Of a stretch of 9,573 bases of DNA, positions 1-4,647 are shown in pieces. The first letter of the stretch is position 1; the number at the start of each line of letters is the position of its first letter. The notes beneath the pieces were generated by a model. That model worked only from the letters and a program-made list of their open reading frames with translations. It made no database searches and was not told the origin of the DNA. Source of the stretch: Chloroflexota bacterium (GTDB lineage Bacteria > Chloroflexota > UBA6077 > FW602-bin22 > JACPQP01); assembly GCA_016190465.1 (NCBI GenBank), contig JACPQP010000316.1:1-9573 (forward strand). The letters run 5' to 3'. The translations under genes were made by a program, and so were the position numbers.

Positions 1-23
1 GCCCACCCCGCCCTGGCGGGATC
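1..23. other. Region after rpsE, window edge
   Basis: Beyond the rpsE stop only 23 bases remain. They hold a short inverted repeat CCCGCC-CT-GGCGGG (7-20), too tight a loop to form fully, and no convincing start of the expected next gene (rpmD). A GTG at 4-6 is possible but cannot be judged from one further codon. Confidence 0.3.
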
Positions 24-743
24 TCAGCGCCCGCTCGGCCCGCCAGGCCCACCCGGCCGGCGTGGGGGCTCCCCGGCGCCGGCTGGCCGCGGCCCACGGG
101 CCCCACCATCGGCACCGGGGGCGCCACCAGGGCCGCGGCCAGCACCGCGCGGTCCCCGCCGGGGGCCTGGACCAGCGGCTGGCCGGCCTCGTGGCGGCAT
201 CGGCCGGACGGGGGGCGGCGGCGGCTTGGCGACGGCGGTGGCGCGCGCAACACCAACCAACAGCGGCCGGCCGCGGCGCTGGGCCTCGGCCTCCGGATCC
301 TTCAGCGCCAGCAAGCCTGTCAACGCCGCCTGGGTGACATTGATCGGGTTACCGCTCCCGAGCGATTTCGAGAGCACATCACGGACGCCGGCCGCCTCCA
401 GCACCGCGCGGATCGGACCACCGGCGATGACACCGGTGCCTGGCGAGGCCGGCTTCAACAGGACGCGGGCAGCGCCAAACTCGGCAATGACTTCGTGCGG
501 GATGGTCGTGCCGATCAGGGGCACCCGGATGAGATGCTTCCGGGCAGCCTCCGTCGCCTTGCGAATCGCCTCGGGTACTTCGTTGGCTTTGCCAGTCCCG
601 GTGCCGACATGGCCGGCTCCGTCGCCGACAACCACGAGGGCGCTGAAGCTGAACCGGCGACCGCCTCTGACGACCTTCGCCACTCGGTTGATGCTCACGA
701 CGCGCTCTTCAAGGCTCAGTTCCGCGGGATCAATTCTTGGCAT
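24..743 (-). CDS. rpsE: 30S ribosomal protein S5 with long Pro/Gly/Arg-rich C-terminal tail
   Basis: S5 lies at the mRNA entry channel of the 30S subunit and affects decoding accuracy. Its N-terminal double-stranded-RNA-binding-like domain reads VVSINRVAKVVRGGRRFSFS (about 15-34) and ALVVVGDGAGHVGTGTGKA, and the C-terminal domain has HEVIAEFGAARVLLKPA and PGTGVIAGGPIRAVLEAAGV, then SLGSGNPINV. The core normally ends at about residue 160-170. Here 66 more residues (174-239) follow, almost only Pro, Gly, Arg and Ala, beginning KPPPPPVRPMPP; the tail is strongly basic and probably disordered. No stop codon exists in any minus-strand frame from 27 to 300, so a frameshift would not restore a normal end nearby. 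The start is ATG with a modest site (GAAGAG). Confidence 0.95.
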   Translation of the reverse strand: MPRIDPAELSLEERVVSINRVAKVVRGGRRFSFSALVVVGDGAGHVGTGTGKANEVPEAIRKATEAARKHLIRVPLIGTTIPHEVIAEFGAARVLLKPASPGTGVIAGGPIRAVLEAAGVRDVLSKSLGSGNPINVTQAALTGLLALKDPEAEAQRRGRPLLVGVARATAVAKPPPPPVRPMPPRGRPAAGPGPRRGPRGAGRGPGGAPGADGGARGPRPAGAGEPPRRPGGPGGPSGR

Positions 744-764
744 ACGTCTCTTCTCGCTCTCTCA

Positions 765-1130
765 TCAAAACTGTAATCCACTCGCCCGAGCAGCCTCAGC
801 AAGCGCACGAACTCGGCCGTGGTAAAGGTAGCCCCCGCGATCGAAGACGACCGCGGTCACGCCGGCCGTCCGAGCACGTTCCCCGACCAGCCGCCCCACG
901 ATCTCGGCCTCGGTCGCTTTTGGCTTGTCCGCGCGTTGCTCGCGGACCACCGGCTCGAGGGTCGAGGCGGCCACGATCGTCCGACCGGTCTGGTCGTCAA
1001 TAACCTGAGCATAGATGTGCTGGAGACTGCGGAACACCGCCAGCCGTGGGCGATCCGCCGTGCCAAATATCTTGCGGCGAACACGGTGATGGCGGCGCAG
1101 GCGCGCCTCGCGCGGGGTCAATCTTGCCAT
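765..1130 (-). CDS. rplR: 50S ribosomal protein L18
   Basis: L18 binds 5S rRNA together with L5 and L25 in the central protuberance. I start at ATG 1128-1130, giving 121 residues (usual 117-122) with the basic N-terminus MARLTPREARLRRHHRVRRK. The frame is open further upstream into rplF, but that part has no resemblance to L18. Conserved segments are RPRLAVFRSLQHIYAQVIDD (about 27-46), then GRTIVAAST, VGRLVGERA, and the closing VVFDRGGYLYHGRVRALAEAAR. Only 8 bp separate it from the rplF stop, with AGGGA as binding site. Ends GLQF-TGA. Nothing unusual. Confidence 0.97.
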   Translation of the reverse strand: MARLTPREARLRRHHRVRRKIFGTADRPRLAVFRSLQHIYAQVIDDQTGRTIVAASTLEPVVREQRADKPKATEAEIVGRLVGERARTAGVTAVVFDRGGYLYHGRVRALAEAARASGLQF

Positions 1131-1138
1131 CTTTCCCT

Positions 1139-1720
1139 CTACTTCTTGCCCTTGCCGGCAGCTTTGCCTGCCTTGCGGCGAACCCGCTCGCCGAGGTACC
1201 GAATTCCCTTCCCCTTGTAGGGTTCCGCCTCGCGCAGCGATCGAATCTTGGCCGCAACCTCGCCGACCTGTTCTTTGTCGATACCTTTGACGACAAATCG
1301 GCCCGAAAGCCACTCGTTGGTCGGAGTGGGAGTAAACGTCTCGACGCCGGTGATCTCGACGCCAAGGGGTGGCACGAGCTCGATCGGGTGCGAGTAGCCG
1401 AGCTGGAGCGAGAGCCGGTTCCCCTGTCGCCCAACACGATACCCCACCCCGTGGACGACGAGCGTCTTGGCAAATCCCTGGGTCACACCGGCGATCATAT
1501 TGGCGATCAGCGACCGCGTTAATCCGTGAAGCGCCCGGTGTTGGCGCTCATCACTCGGTCGCACCACCCGGAGCTGCCCATCGGTGAGCTCGACCCGCAT
1601 CGCCGGAGGCAGACGCCGCGAGAGCTCACCGAGCGGCCCCTTCACTCGGATCTGCTCGTCGCCGAGCGTCACTTGCACCCCGGGGGGCACCGGTATCGGC
1701 ATACGCCCAATGCGTGACAT
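1139..1720 (-). CDS. rplF: 50S ribosomal protein L6
   Basis: L6 lies near the sarcin-ricin loop and the factor-binding site of the 50S subunit. It has two similar alpha/beta domains, starting MSRIGRMPIPVPPGVQV. VKGPLGELSR (about 27-36) and VHGVGYRV with GNRLSLQLGYSHPI (about 89-113) are typical. The C-terminal signature EPYKGKGIRYLGERVRRKAGK (about 166-186) is intact. The protein is 193 residues against about 177-180 usually. The excess comes from a short insertion around residues 124-142, where NEWLSGR separates the expected TPTPT from VVKGID, and from a Lys/Gly-rich end. The start is ATG, with AGGAGG 12 bp upstream. The 86-bp gap to rpsH shows no feature I recognise. Confidence 0.97.
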   Translation of the reverse strand: MSRIGRMPIPVPPGVQVTLGDEQIRVKGPLGELSRRLPPAMRVELTDGQLRVVRPSDERQHRALHGLTRSLIANMIAGVTQGFAKTLVVHGVGYRVGRQGNRLSLQLGYSHPIELVPPLGVEITGVETFTPTPTNEWLSGRFVVKGIDKEQVGEVAAKIRSLREAEPYKGKGIRYLGERVRRKAGKAAGKGKK

Positions 1721-1806
1721 CGTTCGATTGTACCTCCTCTGAGACTTGAGCCCCCCTGCTCCGCTGCACGCCGCATCGGGACCAGGATGAGTGGCAGCCG
1801 TGCTCC

Positions 1807-2205
1807 CTACCAGATATGGCAGAGGACCTCCCCGCCGACCTTCTGGCGACGGGCCTGACGCGCCGTCATGATCCCCTGCGGGGTCGACACGATTGCGATC
1901 CCCATGCCGTGCAAGACCCGCGGCATGTCATCCGCCTTCGCGTAGACCCGCAACCCCGGCTTGCTCACCCGTCGCAGGCCAGTCAGCACAGGCTCTTTCT
2001 TTCCGGTGTAGCGCAGCCAGATGCGCATCATCCGGTTCTGACTATCCTTCACTAGCTCAAAGTCTTTGACGAAGCCTTCTTCTTTCAGAATCTTCGCGAT
2101 CGCCAGCTTGATCCGTGAGGTTGGTACGACCACCGACTCGTGTCGAGCGATGATACCATTCCGAATGCGATTCAGCAGGTCGGCGATCGGATCGTTCACC
2201 ACCAC
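1807..2205 (-). CDS. rpsH: 30S ribosomal protein S8
   Basis: S8 is a primary 16S rRNA binding protein of the 30S platform; in E. coli it also represses the spc operon. The start at GTG 2203-2205 gives 132 residues, close to the usual 130, beginning (M)VVNDPIADLLNRIRNG. Three GTG codons follow one another, so the exact start could be one or two codons later. Family segments are VVVPTSRIKLAIAKILKEEG (about 26-45), KPGLRVY, and the signature VSTPQGIMTARQARRQKVGG ending GEVLCHIW. The 80-bp gap to rpsN holds nothing I recognise except a short palindrome (GCCGACCGTCGGC, 2259-2271). Autoregulation by S8 cannot be judged from sequence alone. Confidence 0.97.
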   Translation of the reverse strand: MVVNDPIADLLNRIRNGIIARHESVVVPTSRIKLAIAKILKEEGFVKDFELVKDSQNRMMRIWLRYTGKKEPVLTGLRRVSKPGLRVYAKADDMPRVLHGMGIAIVSTPQGIMTARQARRQKVGGEVLCHIW

Positions 2206-2213
2206 GTAGGTTT

Positions 2214-2219
2214 CCTCCT
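2214..2219 (-). promoter_or_regulatory. Ribosome binding site of rpsH
   Basis: AGGAGG on the minus strand lies 8 bp before the first of three consecutive GTG codons (2205, 2202, 2199). It picks the first GTG and argues against the in-frame ATG at 2272-2274, which lies upstream of the site. Confidence 0.85.
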
Positions 2220-2285
2220 GGACACACGCTACTCCAGCCAACGGCACGGCAAGCAGGCGCCGACCGTCGGCCACCCGCGCCCGGT

Positions 2286-2471
2286 CTACCAGCTCGACTT
2301 GACGACGCCGGGGATCTCACCCCGCAGCGCCCGTCCGCGAAAGCAAATCCGACACATGCCGAACTTGCGCATGTAGGCCCGCGGACGCCCGCAGAGCTTG
2401 CAGCGGTTGTGCTGCTGCACTTTGAACCTCGGCTTCCGCTCAGCCTTCGCGATCATCGACTTCTTTGCCAC
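2286..2471 (-). CDS. rpsN: 30S ribosomal protein S14, zinc-binding type (type Z)
   Basis: S14 is part of the 30S head and is needed late in its assembly. Starting at GTG 2469-2471 the product is 61 residues, exactly the length of the short zinc-binding form (the long zinc-free form has about 89-101). It begins (M)AKKSMIAKAERKPRFKV. Cysteines at 24, 27, 40 and 43 (CKLC and CRIC) make the zinc ribbon, and the C-terminus RALRGEIPGVVKSSW is the family signature. A second copy of the long type elsewhere in the genome would be a sign of zinc-dependent switching, but this cannot be seen here. The 92-bp gap upstream is filled by the palindrome and short repeats. Confidence 0.97.
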   Translation of the reverse strand: MAKKSMIAKAERKPRFKVQQHNRCKLCGRPRAYMRKFGMCRICFRGRALRGEIPGVVKSSW

Positions 2472-2477
2472 TTGCAT

Positions 2478-2482
2478 TCCTT
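2478..2482 (-). promoter_or_regulatory. Ribosome binding site of rpsN
   Basis: AAGGA on the minus strand lies 6 bp before the GTG at 2469-2471 and supports that start over in-frame ATG codons further upstream, which would add residues unknown in the family and read into the palindrome spacer. Confidence 0.7.
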
Positions 2483-2483
2483 T

Positions 2484-2504
2484 CGCGAGTGATGAGTGAC
2501 GAGT
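2484..2504. repeat. Short 7-base tandem repeat upstream of rpsN
   Basis: Three 7-base units, CGCGAGT, GATGAGT and GACGAGT, follow one another on the plus strand between the 50-bp palindrome and the rpsN ribosome binding site. They are degenerate (GAYGAGT-like) and non-coding. They may be part of the same inserted element as the palindrome. A similar pair of 7-base words (TACTCGT, TACTCGA) lies at the tuf stop near 9426-9439, which may be chance. Confidence 0.5.
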
Positions 2505-2510
2505 ATTGCA

Positions 2511-2560
2511 GATTTCGGATTGCATATTGCAGGTAAACCTGCAATCTGCAATCCGAAATC
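2511..2560. repeat. 50-bp near-perfect palindrome between rplE and rpsN
   Basis: Two 24-base arms (2511-2534 and 2537-2560) are inverted copies of each other with one mismatch (T at 2525 opposite T at 2546) around the 2-base centre AA. The outer ends are GATTTCGG and CCGAAATC. The word TTGCA or its complement recurs within each arm. The element is richer in A and T than the genes around it. It would form a very strong hairpin in the mRNA, starting 3 bp after the rplE stop. No T tract follows on the transcribed strand. It looks like a small palindromic mobile-type or processing element; its family is unknown to me. Confidence 0.92.
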
Positions 2561-2563
2561 AGA

Positions 2564-3121
2564 TCACTGTTTCTGGAAGGGCATGCCCATCAGCTCCAGC
2601 AGCCGCCGGGCTTCCGCATCGGTGCGCGCAGTGGTCACGAGCGACACTTCCAACCCGCGAATGCGATCGACCTTGTCGTACTCGATCTCCGGGAAGACCA
2701 GTTGCTCGCGCAAGCCGATCGAGTAGTTCCCACGCCCATCAAAGGACTTCGGCGACACCCCACGAAAATCACGCACGCGCGGCAGCGCAACCGACAACAG
2801 CTTGTCGAGGAAAGTCCACATGCGGGCACCCCGCAGCGTCACCATCGCCCCAATCGGCACGCCGGCGCGCAGCTTGAACGCCGCGATCGACTTCCGGGCG
2901 CGGGTCACTACCGGCCGCTGGCCCGTGATCTGTGCCAGATCGCGAGTCGCCGCCTCGATGGCCTTCGCGTTCTGAAGTGCTTCGCCGAGCCCAATGTTGA
3001 CGACCACCTTCCGGATCCGCGGCACCTCCAAGAGGTTGTGGTAGCCAAACTCACGCATCATCGCCGGAACGATCTCCGACTGATAGCGCGCTTTGAACCG
3101 TTCGGGTGTCTGTACCTGCAT
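2564..3121 (-). CDS. rplE: 50S ribosomal protein L5
   Basis: L5 binds 5S rRNA and contacts P-site tRNA in the central protuberance. I start at ATG 3119-3121 (MQVQTPERFKARYQ), giving 185 residues, close to the usual 179-187. An open reading extends about 40 codons further into rplX without any family resemblance. Typical segments are VVVNIGLGEALQNAK, GQRPVVTRARKSIAAFKLR (about 67-85), PIGAMVTLRG, LPRVRDFRGVS and GRGNYSIGLREQLVFPEI. The ribosome binding site is not strong (AGGGT). The gene ends FQKQ-TGA only 3 bp from a 50-bp palindrome. In E. coli the start of this gene is the S8 repressor target; I cannot see that structure with confidence here. Confidence 0.97.
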   Translation of the reverse strand: MQVQTPERFKARYQSEIVPAMMREFGYHNLLEVPRIRKVVVNIGLGEALQNAKAIEAATRDLAQITGQRPVVTRARKSIAAFKLRAGVPIGAMVTLRGARMWTFLDKLLSVALPRVRDFRGVSPKSFDGRGNYSIGLREQLVFPEIEYDKVDRIRGLEVSLVTTARTDAEARRLLELMGMPFQKQ

Positions 3122-3141
3122 CGTTACCCTATCATCCTGTT

Positions 3142-3453
3142 CTATTCGATAGTCTCCTGGCACCGCTTGCAGTAGCGCACTTTGGTCCCATCGGCAAGGA
3201 ACCGGTGGCCCGTGCGCGCCGGTTGGTTGCACTTCGGGCACAGGAGCATGACGTTCGAAGCGTGAAACGGCGCCTCGCGCTCGATGGTGCCGGCCGGGCC
3301 CGTTTGGGTCCGCCGCTTCAGATGCCGCTTGATCAGGTTGACTCCCTCGACGACCACCCGGTTCTCCTCCGGGAGCACTCGCTGGATTTTGCCCGTCTTG
3401 CCTCGATTCTTGCCAGCCGTCACCAGCACCATATCATCACGACGCACGTGCAT
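3142..3453 (-). CDS. rplX: 50S ribosomal protein L24 with zinc ribbon
   Basis: L24 is one of the assembly initiators of the 50S subunit. The 103-residue product has an N-terminal KOW motif (about 6-33, including VTAGKNRGKTGKIQRVLP), then VVEGVNLIKRHLK. The C-terminal region has CPKC at 72-75 and CKRC at 95-98, a four-cysteine zinc ribbon found in many but not all bacterial L24 proteins. The start ATG touches the rplN TAG stop (TAGATG), and GGAGGTG within the last rplN codons serves as its binding site, so translation is probably coupled. The stop TAG lies 20 bp before rplE. The zinc binding is inferred from the Cys spacing. Confidence 0.98.
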   Translation of the reverse strand: MHVRRDDMVLVTAGKNRGKTGKIQRVLPEENRVVVEGVNLIKRHLKRRTQTGPAGTIEREAPFHASNVMLLCPKCNQPARTGHRFLADGTKVRYCKRCQETIE

Positions 3454-3822
3454 CTAGAGCACCTCCGGCGCGAGTGAGACGATCTTCATGAAGTTCCGTT
3501 CGCGTAGCTCCCGAGCAACCGGCCCGAAGATCCGGGTGCCCTTCGGATTCTGGCGGTCGGCCAGGATGACACAGGCATTCTCGTCAAATCGGATCGCCGA
3601 TCCATCCGGTCGGCTGTACTCCTTGGCAGTGCGGACGACGACACACTGGACAACTTCGCCCTTCTTCACGGCCCCCCCAGGCACCGCATCCTTGACCGAG
3701 GCGACGATGACGTCTCCCACATAGGCATAGCGTCGGTTCGACCCGCCCAGGACCCGAATGCACATCACTTCGCGGGCACCGGTGTTATCCGCCACGTTCA
3801 GTCTAGTCATTGGCTGAATCAT
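3454..3822 (-). CDS. rplN: 50S ribosomal protein L14
   Basis: L14 lies on the 50S interface and takes part in intersubunit bridges; in many bacteria it is also the landing site of the silencing factor RsfS. The product is 122 residues, exactly the family's usual length. It starts MIQPMTRLNVADNTGAREVM, with IRVLGGSNRRYAYVGDVIVA (about 23-42), then VVRTAKEYSRPDGS, FDENACVIL, and the closing GTRIFGPVARELR and KIVSLAPEVL. I chose ATG at 3820-3822, with AGGAG 6 bp upstream; a GTG one codon earlier is too close to that site. It is the first gene of the spc part of the cluster. Its TAG stop is directly followed by the rplX ATG. Confidence 0.98.
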   Translation of the reverse strand: MIQPMTRLNVADNTGAREVMCIRVLGGSNRRYAYVGDVIVASVKDAVPGGAVKKGEVVQCVVVRTAKEYSRPDGSAIRFDENACVILADRQNPKGTRIFGPVARELRERNFMKIVSLAPEVL

Positions 3823-3859
3823 CACTTACTCCTGCACGTTCAGACCGCCCTCATCCCAG

Positions 3860-3880
3860 CCCTCTCCCAAAGGGAGGGGG
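3860..3880. repeat. GC-rich intergenic hairpin in the rpsQ-rplN gap
   Basis: On the plus strand CCCTCTCCC (3860-3868), loop AAA, and GGGAGGGGG (3872-3880) form a 9-position stem with one mismatched or wobble pair. It lies 3 bp after the rpsQ stop within a 61-bp gap. The flanking text, starting near 3848 (CCCTCATCCCAGCCC), resembles the CCCTCACCCC...CTCTCCC...GGGAGAGGGG style of dispersed intergenic repeat I recall from many bacterial genomes; that recollection is not verified here. On the transcribed strand no T tract follows, so I do not call it a terminator. Confidence 0.7.
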
Positions 3881-3883
3881 CCA

Positions 3884-4186
3884 TCACCCGCTGGCCGATG
3901 AGCTAGTCCCTTCGACGCCCGCGGATACGACCTCGCCAGGACCGCGCCCAATGATCTCCGCCACGCGCCACCGCTTCTCCTTGCTCAGCGGGCGCGTCTC
4001 GACGATCCGGACGAGATCGCCGGTCCGGCACTCGTTGCGCTCGTCGTGCGCCTTGTAGCGTCGCTGCTCCCGGATCGTTCGCCGATACAGTGGATGGCGC
4101 CGAGTCACGCCTACCGCGACGACGATGGTCTTGTTCATCTTGTCGCTGACCACGCGGCCAACGCGCTCTTTCCGTTTCGTCTCCAA
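3884..4186 (-). CDS. rpsQ: 30S ribosomal protein S17
   Basis: S17 is a primary 16S rRNA binding protein of the 30S body, with an OB fold. The conserved core runs from RVGRVVSDKMNKTIVVAV (about 8-25) through HPLYRRT, HDERNECRTGDLVRI and ETRPLSKEKRWRV (about 63-75). The 100-residue product is longer than the usual 80-90 because of a Gly/Ser-rich C-terminal tail from about residue 80, ending GTSSSASG. The start appears to be TTG at 4184-4186: it is preceded by GAGGGTG, an in-frame TAA lies five codons upstream, and no ATG or GTG fits the family N-terminus. The gene follows the 81-bp repeat array and ends 3 bp before a GC-rich hairpin. Confidence 0.95.
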   Translation of the reverse strand: METKRKERVGRVVSDKMNKTIVVAVGVTRRHPLYRRTIREQRRYKAHDERNECRTGDLVRIVETRPLSKEKRWRVAEIIGRGPGEVVSAGVEGTSSSASG

Positions 4187-4190
4187 GTCA

Positions 4191-4197
4191 CACCCTC
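4191..4197 (-). promoter_or_regulatory. Ribosome binding site of rpsQ
   Basis: GAGGGTG on the minus strand lies 4 bp (7 bp from its GAGG core) before the TTG at 4184-4186. It begins just outside the 81-bp repeat array, so the array has not displaced the translation start signal. Confidence 0.65.
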
Positions 4198-4200
4198 TTT

Positions 4201-4443
4201 ACACCTATTCGGCATCGGTGTTCGCCCCGCCGAGACCGTGAGATCCCTGGGGGACACCCCCAGGCCCCCCGCCCTGATGGGACACCTCTTCGGCATCGGT
4301 GTCTGCCCCGCCGAGACCGTGAGATCCCTGGGGGACACCCCCAGGCCCCCCGCCCTGATGGGACACCTCTTCGGCATCGGTGTCCGCCCCCTCGCCGAGG
4401 CCGCGAGATCCCGGGGGGACACCCCTCACATCCGCCCTGCCGG
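4201..4443. repeat. Three-unit 81-bp tandem repeat array
   Basis: Three head-to-tail units occupy 4201-4281, 4282-4362 and 4363-4443. Units 1 and 2 differ by eye at only three positions, all in the first 23 bases; the remaining 58 bases are identical. Unit 3 is clearly more diverged but keeps the start (ACACCTCTTCGGCATCGG) and overall length, with compensating 3-base changes. The array fills nearly all of the 260-bp gap between the rpmC stop and the rpsQ ribosome binding site; without it the gap would be about 17 bp. The period is a multiple of three. Each unit contains two inverted repeats. It lacks the spacers of a CRISPR and encodes no recognisable protein. Confidence 0.93.
4246..4345. other. 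Pair of 8-bp-stem hairpins inside the repeat units
   Basis: The perfect inverted repeat CCTGGGGGACACCCCCAGG occurs at 4246-4264 and again at 4327-4345: an 8-bp GC-rich stem with a 3-base loop. Unit 3 has only a shortened version (GGGG ACA CCCC). A second, weaker inverted repeat, ACACC-N11-GGTGT, starts each unit and extends to 7-bp arms in unit 3 (4361-4367 with 4379-4385). The strong hairpins would form in the mRNA between rpmC and rpsQ. No T-rich tract follows on the transcribed strand, so they are not canonical intrinsic terminators; a role in mRNA stability or processing is possible but is inference. Confidence 0.8.
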
Positions 4444-4446
4444 AGC

Positions 4447-4647
4447 TCAGGCCGTAGCAGCAAGCTGGCGCTCGCGGAGCAAAGTCTTGATGCGGGCGAT
4501 ATCTTTGCGCACCTGGGCGATCCGGCTCGTGTTGGTCAGCTGACGTGTGGCCTGCTGGAACCGCAGGTTGAATAGCTCCTGATACGCCTCGTCGAGCTTC
4601 GTCTGGAGCTCCTGGTCACTCAACGCGCGCAGCTCGGTGGCCTTCAT
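4447..4647 (-). CDS. rpmC: 50S ribosomal protein L29
   Basis: L29 is a small two-helix protein next to L23 at the tunnel exit. The 66-residue product begins MKATELRALSDQEL, has the signature LDEAYQELFNLRFQQATRQL (about 18-37), and ends in a basic helix with RVRKDIARIK-like character (RKDIARIKTLLRE). The start is ATG at 4645-4647, overlapping the rplP stop as TGATG, so translation is probably coupled; a GTG one codon earlier is possible but less likely. The GAGG-rich codons for the GGEEE end of L16 act as its ribosome binding site. It is followed not by rpsQ directly but by a 260-bp gap that holds three tandem repeats, which is unusual because these two genes are normally nearly adjacent. Confidence 0.97.
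   Translation of the reverse strand: MKATELRALSDQELQTKLDEAYQELFNLRFQQATRQLTNTSRIAQVRKDIARIKTLLRERQLAATA

Noticed and set aside
24..245. Frameshift as the cause of the S5 tail
   Set aside because: No minus-strand frame has a stop between 27 and 300, so a simple shift would not give a normal S5 end; an indel cannot be fully excluded without read data.
1131..1313. N-terminally longer L18 read through the end of rplF
   Set aside because: The added 61 residues overlap conserved rplF coding sequence and do not resemble L18; the ATG at 1128-1130 has a binding site and the correct family start.
2259..2271. Palindrome GCCGACCGTCGGC in the rpsN-rpsH gap as an operator
   Set aside because: A single 13-base palindrome is easily expected in GC-rich DNA, no second copy was seen and no promoter accompanies it.
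2511..2560. Intrinsic terminator after rplE
   Set aside because: The stem is strong but is followed on the minus strand by TGCAATACTCG without a T run, and rpsN with a good binding site follows.
3122..3241. N-terminally longer L5 overlapping rplX
   Set aside because: The extra residues are the shadow of the L24 zinc-ribbon region; family length and N-terminus agree with the ATG at 3119-3121.
3860..3880. Intrinsic terminator after rpsQ
   Set aside because: On the transcribed strand the stem is followed by GCTGGGATGAGG, with no T tract, and the operon continues in the same direction.
4201..4443. CRISPR array
   Set aside because: Units are contiguous 81-bp copies with no unique spacers, and no cas genes are present.
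4135..4463. Minus-strand open frames across the 81-bp repeats, giving 27-residue peptide repeats
   Set aside because: All minus frames are open over most of this stretch because the unit is GC-rich and its length is a multiple of three; no frame has a better start or a known domain, and the rpsQ frame is closed by a TAA just upstream of its start.
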